Numbered from the stretch's first letter, positions 34,897-44,335 are shown. The stretch is DNA of 64,000 nt from JACKII01 sp963807085 (GCA_963807085.1 CAWEBB010000026.1:18442-82441), one strand, 5' to 3'. Program-made: numbers and translations. Notes: generated by a model not told the origin, from the letters alone.

Positions 34897-36489
34897 ATGC
34901 AAGCCGATTATGTGATCGTCGGCGCTGGCAGTGCCGGCTGTGTGCTCGCCAACCGCCTGTCGGCCAAGGGTGCGCGCGTCGTATTGCTGGAGGCAGGACC
35001 AGCGGACCGCAATCCGTACATCCATATTCCCGCGGGCGTCCTCAAGCTGCTCGATCATCCGGTGCTCAACTGGAATTACCAGACCGAACCGGAGGCTGCG
35101 ACGGGCAACCGCTCCCTGCACTGGCCGCGGGGCAAGGTGCTGGGCGGCTCAAGCTCGATCAACGGCATGCTGTTCGTGCGCGGCAATCCGGCGGATTTCG
35201 ATGGCTGGGCACAGATGGGCGCGCGCGGCTGGAGCTACGATGAATGCCTGCCTTATTTCAAGTCCATGGAAAACTACCCGGCGGGTAATCCCAGGTATCG
35301 GGGCAAGGGCGGCCCCCTGCAGATCGACGACTACCGAACCACCCTGCCGCTGACCCATATGTTCGTGCGGGCGGCGGAGCAAGCAGGGCATCACAAGGTG
35401 GACGACCTGTCCGGCGCGACTCCGGCGGAGGGGGTCGGCTACAGCCAGATGACCCGCATCGGCCGCCGCCGGGGCTCGACGGCGCGAACCTTTCTCGCCG
35501 AAGCGCGGAAGCGCCCGAACCTGATCGTGGAGACGGAGGCCTACGCCACGCGCCTGACCTTCGAAGGCAAGCGCTGCACCGGCGTCTGGATCCGCCAGCG
35601 GGACCAGGACCGGCATATAAGGGCGGCGCGGGAGGTTATCGTCTCGGGCGGCACCATCAACTCGCCGCACCTGCTGCATGTCTCCGGCATCGGCCCAGCC
35701 GATCATCTGCGAGACATAGGGGTCGAGGTCGCGCACGACCTGCCCGGCGTGGGTCAGAACCTTTCCGACCATTACACCGTCCGCGTCTCCCACCGGGCCG
35801 TCCGCACACGCAGTATAAATGAGTTGTCACGTTTTCCTCATGTGGTGCCGGAAGTGGCGAAATGGATGGTGAAGGGCAACGGCGCGCTGACCTTTGGCGT
35901 CTCGTCGGCCCAGTGCTACACCTATAGCCGCGAAGGGCTGGCCTCGCCCGACATCCAACTGCTGTTCACGCCTGCCAGCTACGACAACAACGTTTTCGGC
36001 GTACTGGAAAGGAAGCCGGGCGCCACCATCGCCATCTCGGTCGCCCGACCCTCCAGCAGGGGCGAGATCATGGCGGTGTCGGCCGATCCCTTCACCCGAC
36101 CGGCGATCCGGCCGAATTTCTTGAGCGACCCGGAGGATTTGCGCATCTCCAAGGAAGGCATCCTCCAGGCGCGCGAGATTTTCGGGCAGCCGGCCCTTTC
36201 CAGACGCCTGGCGGAGGAAACCTCGCCCGGCGCGGACGTGCAGTCGGAGGCGGATTTGGAGCAGTTCATCCGCGAGACCGGGCGCACGATCTATCACTGC
36301 GTCGGCACCTGCAAGATGGGCGAAGATCCAATGGCGGTAGTGGACAGCCGCCTGCGCGTGCACGGCATGGAGGGCCTCCGCGTCGTGGACGCCAGCATCA
36401 TGCCGACGGTCACGACCGGCAACACCAACGCGCCCACCATCATGATCGCCGAAAAGGCCAGCGCCATGATTTTGGAAGATGCGGGTTAG
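34897..36489 (+). CDS. GMC-family FAD oxidoreductase (choline dehydrogenase-like)
   Basis: A 530-residue flavoenzyme with the FAD-binding GAGSAGC (9-15), LLEAGP, the GMC signature 1 PRGKVLGGSSSINGM and signature 2 SGGTINSPHLLHVSGIG. The C-terminal YHCVGTCKMG carries the catalytic His and NTNAPTIMIAEKAS closes the FAD site. It oxidises an alcohol to an aldehyde. The real substrate cannot be read from sequence. Full length. Confidence 0.92.
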   Translation: MQADYVIVGAGSAGCVLANRLSAKGARVVLLEAGPADRNPYIHIPAGVLKLLDHPVLNWNYQTEPEAATGNRSLHWPRGKVLGGSSSINGMLFVRGNPADFDGWAQMGARGWSYDECLPYFKSMENYPAGNPRYRGKGGPLQIDDYRTTLPLTHMFVRAAEQAGHHKVDDLSGATPAEGVGYSQMTRIGRRRGSTARTFLAEARKRPNLIVETEAYATRLTFEGKRCTGVWIRQRDQDRHIRAAREVIVSGGTINSPHLLHVSGIGPADHLRDIGVEVAHDLPGVGQNLSDHYTVRVSHRAVRTRSINELSRFPHVVPEVAKWMVKGNGALTFGVSSAQCYTYSREGLASPDIQLLFTPASYDNNVFGVLERKPGATIAISVARPSSRGEIMAVSADPFTRPAIRPNFLSDPEDLRISKEGILQAREIFGQPALSRRLAEETSPGADVQSEADLEQFIRETGRTIYHCVGTCKMGEDPMAVVDSRLRVHGMEGLRVVDASIMPTVTTGNTNAPTIMIAEKASAMILEDAG

Positions 36490-36627
36490 GCGACTTTTTT
36501 TTCAGAAAAGTTAAGCGGCCCGCAACTTTCTCTGACACGCCGCCGAATACCTGATGAACGGTGCTGCGCAGCGTTGCCGCTGCAAGCCCTGCTCATTCGC
36601 AAACAGGCGAAGTCGGAGGAGAGATTA

Positions 36628-37362
36628 ATGAAAGCACGAACCATTACCACCGTCGCGACGGCGGCCGGTTGTTTGCTTGTGGGCGCCACATCGGCCCACG
36701 CCTTGACCACCCGTTATTCGGTCAATTTCAACGAACTGAACAATTCCGGGGTTTCCGGCGGTGGCATGCTGGTTTTCGATGACGTGAGCAATCTGCTCAC
36801 GGTGAATTACTCGGTCACCGGATTGGATGCGGGCGTTCATCCTCAGCATATCCACGGTTTGTTGTCCGGGGGACCCGGCAGCACTGCACTTAATTCCGTC
36901 ACCCCGACCCTCGCCAACGACAGCGACGGCGACGGATTTCTGGAGACCGTGGAGGGCGTTCCTGCGTACGGCGACGTGCTGCTGTCGCTGTTCAACACGC
37001 CCGGAGACCCGAACACATTCCCGATGGTCGATGCTTCCGGCGCCTTGAATTACAATGTCACCTTTGACCTTGCCAGTTCGAGCATTTTCACCCCCTCGCC
37101 GGCAACAGGTACGGTCTATAGCATGACCGATCTGATGCCGCTCGATTTCCGGGAAATCGTCATTCACGGCCGGAACGTCGCCGCCGGTCTTGGCGGCGGG
37201 CAGTTCGAGGTCGATGGCACCCAACCGGGCGGTTTCGTGCCGCTGTTGCCGGTCGCCGCGGCCGAGATCGAAGCCGTGCCAATTCCGGCGTCTGTCTTTT
37301 CGATGTTGGCCGCCGGCGGTTTGATCGCCGCTGTCGGTCGCCGGGCGCGGAAACGCGCCTGA
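36628..37362 (+). CDS. CHRD-domain exported protein with VPxPA-CTERM-like sorting tail
   Basis: A 244-residue protein: signal peptide (residues 1-26, ending SAHA), a CHRD domain with LTVNYSVTGLDAGVHPQHIHG, and at the end VPIPASVFSMLAAGGLIAAVGRRARKRA-like organisation: a VPxPA motif, a membrane helix and a basic cluster. This is the layout of PEP-CTERM/VPLPA-CTERM proteins anchored or released by an exosortase. A strong GGAGGAGAG precedes the start. A terminator follows. Adjacent, convergent ECF sigma and anti-sigma genes may control envelope functions including this one. Confidence 0.82.
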   Translation: MKARTITTVATAAGCLLVGATSAHALTTRYSVNFNELNNSGVSGGGMLVFDDVSNLLTVNYSVTGLDAGVHPQHIHGLLSGGPGSTALNSVTPTLANDSDGDGFLETVEGVPAYGDVLLSLFNTPGDPNTFPMVDASGALNYNVTFDLASSSIFTPSPATGTVYSMTDLMPLDFREIVIHGRNVAAGLGGGQFEVDGTQPGGFVPLLPVAAAEIEAVPIPASVFSMLAAGGLIAAVGRRARKRA

Positions 37363-37414
37363 CCTGAGGCGGGCGGCACTCCCGCCCGCTACTACCCGGT
37401 TGCTTGTCTACCTG

Positions 37415-37446
37415 CGGCTCGATCAAGAAGATCGGGCCGTTTTTTT
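37415..37446 (+). terminator. Rho-independent terminator after the CHRD gene
   Basis: CGGCTCGATC / GATCGGGCCG stem (one G-U pair) with an AAGAA loop, followed by seven Ts. A second GC hairpin without a T-run (GCGGGCGG / CCGCCCGC) lies just before it at about 37371-37391. Confidence 0.85.
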
Positions 37447-37496
37447 GTTCGCCCGCAGGATGCCGCAGTCTCGCCATCGCGCAATATACCCGTCGC

Positions 37497-38156
37497 CTAC
37501 TCCACCTTGACGATGCGCCCGTGATAGATGGGCTCTGTCGGCTGACCGGTCGGCGAGCCGCCCTGTGGCTCCAGGCTGATGGCGAACAGATCGCCCGGTC
37601 CAGTCTTCAATGTTTTAAGCGCCTCCGGCGCGTTTGGCAGCAGGCCGAGCGAGTACGGCCGCTCGGCCCCCTCGGGCAGGTGCCACATTTCCAGCGAGCG
37701 GCCCGGCGGCGCCTGGATGTTGACCGGAACGATGGTGGCGATGCCCGTACCGGTGTCGAACTGAACGATCAGCCCCGCCTCCCCATCGGCATCGGACGTG
37801 ACAACGGCCACATAAGTTTCCGACGGCGGCGGCTGCCAATAGTCGACCGCCACATAGACCGCGATCGCAGCGGCGAGCGAGCCCGCCAGCACCGTCGCCC
37901 GCTTCCAGCGGGAGGCGCGTTTGCGGGCAGCGCCCAGATCGGCGATCATGTCTTCGACGGCGATGCGCCCGGAGATCCGGCCGAACAGACCTTCCGGCGG
38001 CTCGACCGGCTCTACCGCTTCCAGCAGCGGCGCCAGCCGGCGCTCCCATGCTTCCCGCGCGGCGCGGTCGGCGGCGTTTTCCTGGCCCTCGGGCTCGGTG
38101 CCCAGCGCGCGTTCGGCGGCGTCGAGATCGCGTTCTTCGTCGGCCATGTCAATCAC
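37497..38156 (-). CDS. Anti-sigma factor, RskA-type
   Basis: A 219-residue membrane protein: cytoplasmic N-terminal part (about 1-85), one membrane helix (ATVLAGSLAAAIAVYVAV, about 87-104) and a periplasmic RskA-like domain with RSLEMWHLPEGAERPYSLG. It should hold the neighbouring ECF sigma factor inactive until released. Overlaps the sigma gene by eight bases, which couples their translation. The N-terminal zinc motif of many anti-sigma factors is absent. Confidence 0.85.
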   Translation of the reverse strand: MIDMADEERDLDAAERALGTEPEGQENAADRAAREAWERRLAPLLEAVEPVEPPEGLFGRISGRIAVEDMIADLGAARKRASRWKRATVLAGSLAAAIAVYVAVDYWQPPPSETYVAVVTSDADGEAGLIVQFDTGTGIATIVPVNIQAPPGRSLEMWHLPEGAERPYSLGLLPNAPEALKTLKTGPGDLFAISLEPQGGSPTGQPTEPIYHGRIVKVE

Positions 38157-38688
38157 TCAGACAAGTCCGGAGCGCGGCTAATGCTCTGCGCAGGCGGGCC
38201 TTGATCGTGTTCACGGGCGCTTCGTAGCGCTGGGATAGTTCCTCCCGAGATGCTCCCTCATAATAGGCCAACAGCACAGCCTCGCGGTCCTGGTCCTGCA
38301 ACTCGTCCAAACAGGCGAGCAAGGCCAGATAGTCGACAGGATCGGTTTCGCCACCCTCTCGGGCCTTCCCCGCCAGCGCCGTCAACGCGTCGCTATCGCC
38401 GAGGGTGGAGGGATTTCGCCCCCGCTGCCGCAGCAAGTCGACCGCGCGGTTGCGGACGATGATCGCCATCCACGCTTCGGCGCGGCCACGCTGCGGATCG
38501 AAGTGTTCAGCCTTCCGCCAGATCTCGACAAAGCCTTCCTGTAGCGCGTCTTCCGCCAAGTCCCGTTCGCGGCAAACCTGCAAGGCGACGCCGAACAGCT
38601 TGGCCGCACACGCACTATAGAGCGCCTGGAACGCGGCCCGATCCGCGTTTGCGATCGCTTTTAGCAGGTCGTCGTTGGGCACACTCAT
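38149..38688 (-). CDS. ECF RNA polymerase sigma factor (SigK-like)
   Basis: A 179-residue ECF sigma factor with region 2 (DLAEDALQEGFVEIWRKAEHFD and WMAIIVRNRAVDLLR) and region 4 (LQDQDREAVLLAYYEGASREELSQRYEAPVNTIKARLRRAL). The start ATG at 38688 (MSVPNDDLL) matches family length; the longer open frame is not needed. First gene of a sigma/anti-sigma pair. Its own target promoters could not be identified here. Confidence 0.9.
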   Translation of the reverse strand: MSVPNDDLLKAIANADRAAFQALYSACAAKLFGVALQVCRERDLAEDALQEGFVEIWRKAEHFDPQRGRAEAWMAIIVRNRAVDLLRQRGRNPSTLGDSDALTALAGKAREGGETDPVDYLALLACLDELQDQDREAVLLAYYEGASREELSQRYEAPVNTIKARLRRALAALRTCLSD

Positions 38689-38850
38689 GGAATGGCTTGT
38701 GACCTCGGCATATATCACCCTTACGCTGGTTGCATGCCAAAGGTTACGCGCCCGCGGCAAACCTGGAGGTGTGACTACCACAGGAGTCGGCTGAAGGCAT
38801 CCGCTTATGTGAGGCCGGCTTATGTGAAACGGGCGCCCCCGGCGGCTTTC

Positions 38851-39585
38851 TTAGAATTCGATGCCACGCTCCTTGGCCCAATCCTTTACCCGCCCCAGGG
38901 TCGGATTGTCGGGCCGCTCGCGGTAATAAGGGATCAGGGGGTAGAGCTTGTCGAACAGGCGGCGCAGTTCGGCGGTCGGGTCCGGGTTCTCGTCCACTCG
39001 CAGGTTGACGATGGCGAAGCCCGCGTTCTCATAGACCAGCAGGCCGGCGGAGCGTTGCCCGTCCGGCTGTCCGCCCGCCGCCGCACCGGCCTCGATCGCC
39101 AGCATCAGCCGGGTTTCGATGTCGTCGGCCTCTGCCTGTTGCATGGCGTCTGCCATGGCCTGGACCACCTGCTCGCCCGCGATGGCGTTGCCCATGACGA
39201 TCCAGCCCGGCCCGGTCTTGTGCCCCGCCCAATCCGAGTTATTCTCGCCGGTCCGCACGGCGGTGTGACCCCAGCGGTCGATAATGCCGATCTGGCGGTA
39301 GCCGATATAGGGGTCGCTCGCCTCCAGGTCCGACAGCACCCGCGCGGCCGGATAGCCCAAATCGAGCAGGCGCAGCGCCAGAGGCCCAAGCCGCGGATCG
39401 GTATTTGCTTGGGTCGCGACCGCGCCGATATTGGGCGCAATGAACGGCACGCGCCCGCCAACGCCCATCTCGCCTGTCGCGACAGAGATGCCCAGCCGGC
39501 CGGTACGCGGGCAGCGGCCGATGGCGGTAAAGGTATGGTGATAGGAGCCGAGCGCGAAGCGGAATGACGCGGGGATGACACTCAT
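38851..39585 (-). CDS. DUF1028 family protein
   Basis: A 244-residue DUF1028 protein (Ntn-hydrolase-like fold) with the typical GRLGISVATGEMGVGGRVPFI and GHKTGPGWIVMGNAI blocks. Its enzyme activity is not established. In many proteobacteria it accompanies peptidase or amino-acid catabolism genes. Here it is the last of three minus-strand genes after two TauD dioxygenases. The ATG at 39585 has AGGAG upstream. Confidence 0.88.
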   Translation of the reverse strand: MSVIPASFRFALGSYHHTFTAIGRCPRTGRLGISVATGEMGVGGRVPFIAPNIGAVATQANTDPRLGPLALRLLDLGYPAARVLSDLEASDPYIGYRQIGIIDRWGHTAVRTGENNSDWAGHKTGPGWIVMGNAIAGEQVVQAMADAMQQAEADDIETRLMLAIEAGAAAGGQPDGQRSAGLLVYENAGFAIVNLRVDENPDPTAELRRLFDKLYPLIPYYRERPDNPTLGRVKDWAKERGIEF

Positions 39586-39610
39586 CGCTTTTCTCCTGTT
39601 CGCGCGCGGC

Positions 39611-40441
39611 TCAGACCGGCCGTTCGCCCTTGATGGTGACGCGGTGGCCTTTGCGCTCTTCCGGCCAGTAGTCCCACATGGCCAGATGCTGGGCGCAGCG
39701 ATTGTCCCAAAAGGCCATATCATTGACCTCCCACTTGTGCCGCACCTGGAAGCGCTCCCCTGCCATGTGCCGGCAGAGGAAGCCCAGGATCGCATCGCTC
39801 TCCGGTCTGGTCAGCCCCTTGATTCTGGTGGTGAAGGCGCCGTTCACGTAAAGCGCCTTTTTGCCGGTCACGGGATGGGTGCGCACCACCGGATGCACCG
39901 CGCTCGGATAGACCTTGCCCGCATCGTCCACGCCCCGATCGGAGTAACGGCCGCGGTAGATGTGCTCGCTCTCATGCACGGCCTGAAGGGGCCCGAGAAA
40001 TTCCTTCATCTCGTCTGAAAGCGCGTCATAAGCCGCATACATGCTGGCGAACAGCGTGTCGCCGCCAGTGGACGGCAGTTGGTGCAATTGCAGCATGGTG
40101 CCGAGCGGTGGTTCCTCATCGCAACTCACATCGGTGTGCCAGACGCTGCCGTTGGCGATCTTCGAGTCCTTGTGCGTGTGGATCACGAAGATCTCCGGAT
40201 AGTCCGGGTGCGTGGGCGCAGCGGGATGGACATGCAGATCGCCGAAGCGGCGGCCGAGCGCGATCTGTTTGTCCGGCGGGATAGGCTGCTGCTCTTTGAA
40301 GAACACCACCAGATGGTCGGCGAAAGCCTGGTGGATTTCGTCGAACTGCTGGTTGGAGACGTCCCGCGTCAGGTCGATGCCGCGGATCTCCGCCCCGATC
40401 GTCGGGTTCAGCGGCTTCACGTCGAGGGTTTGATAGCTCAT
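39611..40441 (-). CDS. TauD/TfdA-family Fe(II)/2-oxoglutarate dioxygenase (copy 2)
   Basis: A 276-residue dioxygenase with the metal triad H102-x-D104 (VWHTDVS) and H252 (CAQHLAMWDYW), plus an Arg near the end for 2-oxoglutarate (HRVTI). Family members oxidise taurine, herbicides, sulfate esters or carnitine precursors. Very similar in layout to the upstream gene at 40467: shared blocks include HPVVRTHPVTGKK and QHLAMWDY. The ATG at 40441 matches its paralogue's start. Confidence 0.9.
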   Translation of the reverse strand: MSYQTLDVKPLNPTIGAEIRGIDLTRDVSNQQFDEIHQAFADHLVVFFKEQQPIPPDKQIALGRRFGDLHVHPAAPTHPDYPEIFVIHTHKDSKIANGSVWHTDVSCDEEPPLGTMLQLHQLPSTGGDTLFASMYAAYDALSDEMKEFLGPLQAVHESEHIYRGRYSDRGVDDAGKVYPSAVHPVVRTHPVTGKKALYVNGAFTTRIKGLTRPESDAILGFLCRHMAGERFQVRHKWEVNDMAFWDNRCAQHLAMWDYWPEERKGHRVTIKGERPV

Positions 40442-40466
40442 GGCGCTCGCCCTTCTCCGTCCGCAA

Positions 40467-41300
40467 TCAATAGGGGCGGTCGCCGGCAACGGTGACCCGA
40501 TAGCCGCTCCGCACCTGGGGAAAGTAGTCCCACATGGCCAGATGCTGCACGGCCCGGTTGTCCCAGAACGCCACCGAGTCCTTTGCCCAGGAGAAGCGGC
40601 AAACGAACTGCTCTTTGCGGTTATGGGCGTAAAGGAATTCGAGAATGGCTTTGCTCTCGTCCTCCGGGATGCCGATGATGTACTGCGTGAATACCGGGTT
40701 GACGAAAATGCCCTTCTTGCCGGTCACCGGATGGGTGCGGATCACCGGGTGGTCGGCGTGCGGGAACTGCCTGGTGTCGTCCTTGCCGTCGATGCGGGCG
40801 CGGCGGTTATAGTTCGGCGTGCCGTCGTGCCGTGCGGTCAGGCCGCCAAGGAACTGCTTCATCGGCTCGCTCAAAGCCTCATAGGCGGCGTTGGAGCTGG
40901 CGAACAGCGTGTCGCCACCGCTCGGCGGAACGGTATGCAGATGCAGGATGGAGCCCATCGGCGGCTCCGGATCGCACGACACATCGGAATGCCAGCGGTG
41001 GCCGGCTACCTGTTTCGAGTTCTCGTCGGCGTGGATGCGCAGGATCTCCGGGTGCCCTTCCGGCCCCGGCGCCGACGGATGAATGTGCAGCGGGCCGAAG
41101 CGGCGGCCGAAATCCTTGTGCTGCTCCAGGGTCATGTCCTGGTCGCGAAAAAAGATGACCTGGTGGGCCATCAGCGCGTCGTGGATTTCCTGGAACTGCT
41201 GGTTTCCGAGCGGCTCCGCCAGCTTCACGCCGTGCACCTCGGCGCCAACGGTCGGGGTCAGCGGCCGGACTTCGATGGTTTCGTAATGGATCGCGGACAT
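40467..41300 (-). CDS. TauD/TfdA-family Fe(II)/2-oxoglutarate dioxygenase (copy 1)
   Basis: A 277-residue dioxygenase: metal ligands H104 and D106 (RWHSDVS) and H253 (AVQHLAMWDYF). Alignable along its whole length with the next gene, with no large gap, so the pair arose by tandem duplication and has since diverged clearly. First gene of the TauD-TauD-DUF1028 unit, divergent from a CaiB-type gene. Confidence 0.9.
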   Translation of the reverse strand: MSAIHYETIEVRPLTPTVGAEVHGVKLAEPLGNQQFQEIHDALMAHQVIFFRDQDMTLEQHKDFGRRFGPLHIHPSAPGPEGHPEILRIHADENSKQVAGHRWHSDVSCDPEPPMGSILHLHTVPPSGGDTLFASSNAAYEALSEPMKQFLGGLTARHDGTPNYNRRARIDGKDDTRQFPHADHPVIRTHPVTGKKGIFVNPVFTQYIIGIPEDESKAILEFLYAHNRKEQFVCRFSWAKDSVAFWDNRAVQHLAMWDYFPQVRSGYRVTVAGDRPY

Positions 41301-41548
41301 AAGCTGTTCCTTTGCGGCGGGATCTTCCTCGACTGGACGAGGATTGTTGGTTGTTGGGGACGATTACATCACCGGCGACGTGCTCTGACCAGCCCCGTCT
41401 TTCCGAAAGGCGAATCTTGAGCCAAACAATTGGCGCAATGAAAGCTTGTCTCGTTTAATGACGGCTCTCAAGGGCGGCTCTGGCGTTGAGCGCCGCAGGC
41501 ACCTATTCTTGCCGGAAATGAAACCGCACATGCACGAGGATCGCCCCG

Positions 41549-42715
41549 ATGGTTCAACCCCGCCTGCCGCTTGAAGGCATCAAGGTCGTCGAAGTCGGCC
41601 AGGCCCTGGCCGGCCCGCTCTCCGGCGTCATCCTGGCCGATCTGGGAGCCGAGGTGATCAAGATCGAAAAGCCGGGTGGCGGCGACGATGCCCGGCTGTG
41701 GGGACCGATGGCGACGGAAGACGCCTCGCTGATGTTCAACGCCACCAACCGCTCAAAAAAATCGGTGATCCTGGACCTGAAAGCACCGGAGGACCTGGAG
41801 AAGCTATACGCCCTGATCGGCGAGGCCGACATCTGCATCCAGAACCTGCGTGCCGGCGTGGCGGACAAGGGCGGCTTCGGCGCGGCCGACCTGATGGCGG
41901 TCAACCCGCGCCTGATCTATTGCCAGATCTCTGCGTTCGGCAGCGAGGGGCCGCTTGCCCTGCATCCGGGCATGGACCCGCTGGCGCAGGCCTATGGCGG
42001 CGTCATGACCCTGACCGGCCGGGCGGACGATCCGCCCACCTTCTGCGCCCCCGCGATCAACGACACTGCGACCGGCATGTGGGCCGTCATCGGCGCGCTG
42101 GCGGCGCTGGAGGAGCGGCGGCATACGGGCAAGGGCAAGGCCATCGGCTGCTCGCTGTTTGAAAGCGCGGTGCAATGGGTGAACGGACCATTGAATGCCT
42201 ATCTGCACAACGGCACCGCGCCGGTGCGCACCGGAGCCGCCTCGCCGAACCTGATTCCTTATCAGGTGTTCGAGACCGCCGACCGCCCGATCTGCCTGGC
42301 CGCGGGCAATAACCGCCTGTTTCTGCGGTTCGCCGAGGCCGTGGGCAAGCCTGAATGGTGCGAGGACGCCCGTTTCAACGCGCCCGGCGCCCGGTCCGAT
42401 AATCGCGAGACCCTGGTCCCGCTGATCGCCGAAGTGTTGGCGACCGACACCTGCGCCGCCTGGATCGAGCGGCTGGAAGCGGTGGGCGTGCCCTGCTCGC
42501 CCGTGAACGACATTCCGGCCCTTGCCGAGTCCGAGCAACTGGCGGCGGTCAAGATGGTGCAGCCGGTGCCGGGCCAAAATTTCACCGTCACCGGCCTGCC
42601 GATCACGCTGGATGGCGAGCGACCGCCGATCCGCGCGGCCTCCCCCCGCCTCGGCGAGCATACGGACGAGGTGCTGGACGCGCTGAATAGGGGCGGGGCG
42701 AAGGCCGCCCAATAA
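41549..42715 (+). CDS. CaiB/BaiF (family III) CoA-transferase
   Basis: A 388-residue family III CoA-transferase: PLEGIKVVEVGQALAGPLSG start, GAEVIKIEKPGGGDDAR, ADICIQNLRAG, and AHPGMDPLAQAYGG-like central segment. Activates an acid by CoA transfer. Divergent from the dioxygenase genes, a common arrangement for a small catabolic cluster. Substrate unknown. Confidence 0.9.
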   Translation: MVQPRLPLEGIKVVEVGQALAGPLSGVILADLGAEVIKIEKPGGGDDARLWGPMATEDASLMFNATNRSKKSVILDLKAPEDLEKLYALIGEADICIQNLRAGVADKGGFGAADLMAVNPRLIYCQISAFGSEGPLALHPGMDPLAQAYGGVMTLTGRADDPPTFCAPAINDTATGMWAVIGALAALEERRHTGKGKAIGCSLFESAVQWVNGPLNAYLHNGTAPVRTGAASPNLIPYQVFETADRPICLAAGNNRLFLRFAEAVGKPEWCEDARFNAPGARSDNRETLVPLIAEVLATDTCAAWIERLEAVGVPCSPVNDIPALAESEQLAAVKMVQPVPGQNFTVTGLPITLDGERPPIRAASPRLGEHTDEVLDALNRGGAKAAQ

Positions 42716-42926
42716 TCGCCCCTGCCCTTCCCCTGCGGGCCTCGCTTCATCGAGGCCGGTTCGGCGGCGGATGGATGTCCATCCGTCGCGATCACAGTAT
42801 TGTGTTTGCGAAAAGAACGGGGTCCCGGATTGAGAGGCAAGGGCCGGAGAGCCACTTCGGTAAGTCAGGGTTGGGGGCTTTCAGGCCTCGCCGGCGAGTC
42901 AACGGTGGCGAGACGAAAGGAATCTT

Positions 42927-43436
42927 ATGATCGACAAACTGTTTTGTGCGGCCGCGCTTTCCGCAGGTATCGTTCTGACGGCGCCGGCCGCCGGTGCGGA
43001 TGAGGCACAAACCACAATGCACAACAGCTCGGGTGAAGAGGTAGGATCGGTAACACTGGTCCCAACGGAAAACGGCGTCCTGTTGCATGCGAAGCTCGAG
43101 AATATGCCGGAAGGCACGCACGCCTTTCATATCCACGAGACGGGGCAGTGTGATCCGCCGTCGTTCACATCGGCCGGCGGTCACCATAACCCGACTGCGG
43201 CGGACCATGGCTTCTTCTCCAACGGCGGCGTTCACGCGGGCGACATGCCGAATATCCATGTGCCGGCATCGGGCTCCTTGGAAATCGAGGTGCTGAATGT
43301 TTGGGTCGGGCTGGACGGCTTGCTGCTGGATGACGACGGTGCGGCGATCGTCGTTCATGAAGGCGCCGACGACTACCGAACCGACCCGGCCGGTGATGCC
43401 GGCTCCCGCATAGCCTGCGGCGTCATCAAATATTGA
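42927..43436 (+). CDS. sodC: Cu/Zn superoxide dismutase, periplasmic
   Basis: A 169-residue SodC with a signal peptide (1-24, ending AGADE). Metal ligands are visible in HAFHIHETGQC (Cu), HHNPTAADHGFF (Zn bridge) and VVHEGADDY; the two disulphide cysteines are in GQC and IACGV. It removes periplasmic superoxide. A small hairpin overlaps its stop codon. Confidence 0.93.
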   Translation: MIDKLFCAAALSAGIVLTAPAAGADEAQTTMHNSSGEEVGSVTLVPTENGVLLHAKLENMPEGTHAFHIHETGQCDPPSFTSAGGHHNPTAADHGFFSNGGVHAGDMPNIHVPASGSLEIEVLNVWVGLDGLLLDDDGAAIVVHEGADDYRTDPAGDAGSRIACGVIKY

Positions 43437-43449
43437 TCCGCCGGATCAA
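43433..43449. terminator. Small hairpin at the sodC stop (weak terminator candidate)
   Basis: TTGATCC / GGATCAA, 7-bp perfect stem with a GCC loop; the sodC TGA stop lies within the left arm. No T-run follows, so it may only stabilise the mRNA end. The rest of the gap to 43700 shows no gene I can support. Confidence 0.35.
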
Positions 43450-43700
43450 CGCCGGCAGCTTGTGCGCATATGCCACGAGCAGCCGGGCACCAGTTGAAGC
43501 GGGGCTCACTGGGCGGCCGCCGGTGCGCGACGCCTCGATCGGTCCCGGCAAGCATGAGGAGGCGGTTTTGGGTGCCCTGGAGGGTGCGGGGAAAGCGGCG
43601 GAGTAGGCCACGCTACATTACCGCACATAGGCAAGCGGAAGCCTGGCTGCTGTAGATACTCGCAACGCGGCCCCGATACTGCTGGCGGCTTTAAAGCCTT

Positions 43701-44312
43701 ATGACAAACCCTGCCCCCTCTCCCGAAGCCTCTCCCGAAGCGGTGCCCGCGAAAGAAGCGCCCACAACAGCCCCGCCGCCGAAGCGCAAGAACCGCGGTC
43801 CGGCGATCTTTGCGCTGTCGCTCATGATCGTCTCGGGCGGGCTCTGCTGGATCCTCTATGGCTGGGAGACGGTGCGGCACGTGCTGTTCAACGATTGGGA
43901 GCTGATGATCAACGTGCTGCCGCGCATGGCGCTGGGCGTTCTGATCTATGGCTTTCTGACCGTGCTCATTCCACGGGACTGGGTGGCCAAACACATGGGG
44001 CACGAGGCCGGCTGGAAGGGTTTGGCGATCGGCCTGCTGGCGGGCGCGGTGGCGCCGGGCGGGCCGTGGGTGATCTATCCGCTGGCGGTCATGCTGATCC
44101 GGTTTGGCGCCGAAGTGGGGGCGGTCGTGACCTTCATGATGTCGTGGAGCTTGCTTGGCATGAACCGGTTCCTGGTTTGGGAGGTTTCGTTTCTGGGCGA
44201 GGATATCGCTGCCATGCGGCTGCTGGTGGGCCTGCCCTTCCCCATTCTGGCGGGGCTGGCGGTGCGCTGGTTCTGGCGCGAGCAGCAATGGCCGCGGGTG
44301 TACCGGGAGTAA
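43701..44312 (+). CDS. DUF318/ArsP-like permease, first half
   Basis: A 203-residue membrane protein: Pro/Ala-rich N-terminal 35 residues, then about five membrane segments including VLPRMALGVLIYGFLTVLIP and AGAVAPGGPWVIYPLAVML. The repeated GGP/PGGP motifs are typical of the DUF318 (ArsP_1) permease fold. It corresponds to one half of the usual ~330-residue permease; the other half is the next gene. Probably works as a heterodimer with it. Confidence 0.75.
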   Translation: MTNPAPSPEASPEAVPAKEAPTTAPPPKRKNRGPAIFALSLMIVSGGLCWILYGWETVRHVLFNDWELMINVLPRMALGVLIYGFLTVLIPRDWVAKHMGHEAGWKGLAIGLLAGAVAPGGPWVIYPLAVMLIRFGAEVGAVVTFMMSWSLLGMNRFLVWEVSFLGEDIAAMRLLVGLPFPILAGLAVRWFWREQQWPRVYRE

Positions 44313-44335
44313 GGCCGCGGGGCTAAGGACGAAGC

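Noticed and set aside
42716..42926. Possible terminator or regulatory RNA before sodC
   Set aside because: GGATGGATGTCCATCC forms only a short palindrome with no T-run or other supporting structure.
43442..43606. Possible small gene ending ...LEGAGKAAE after sodC
   Set aside because: No start with a ribosome-binding site and no recognisable family; left unannotated.
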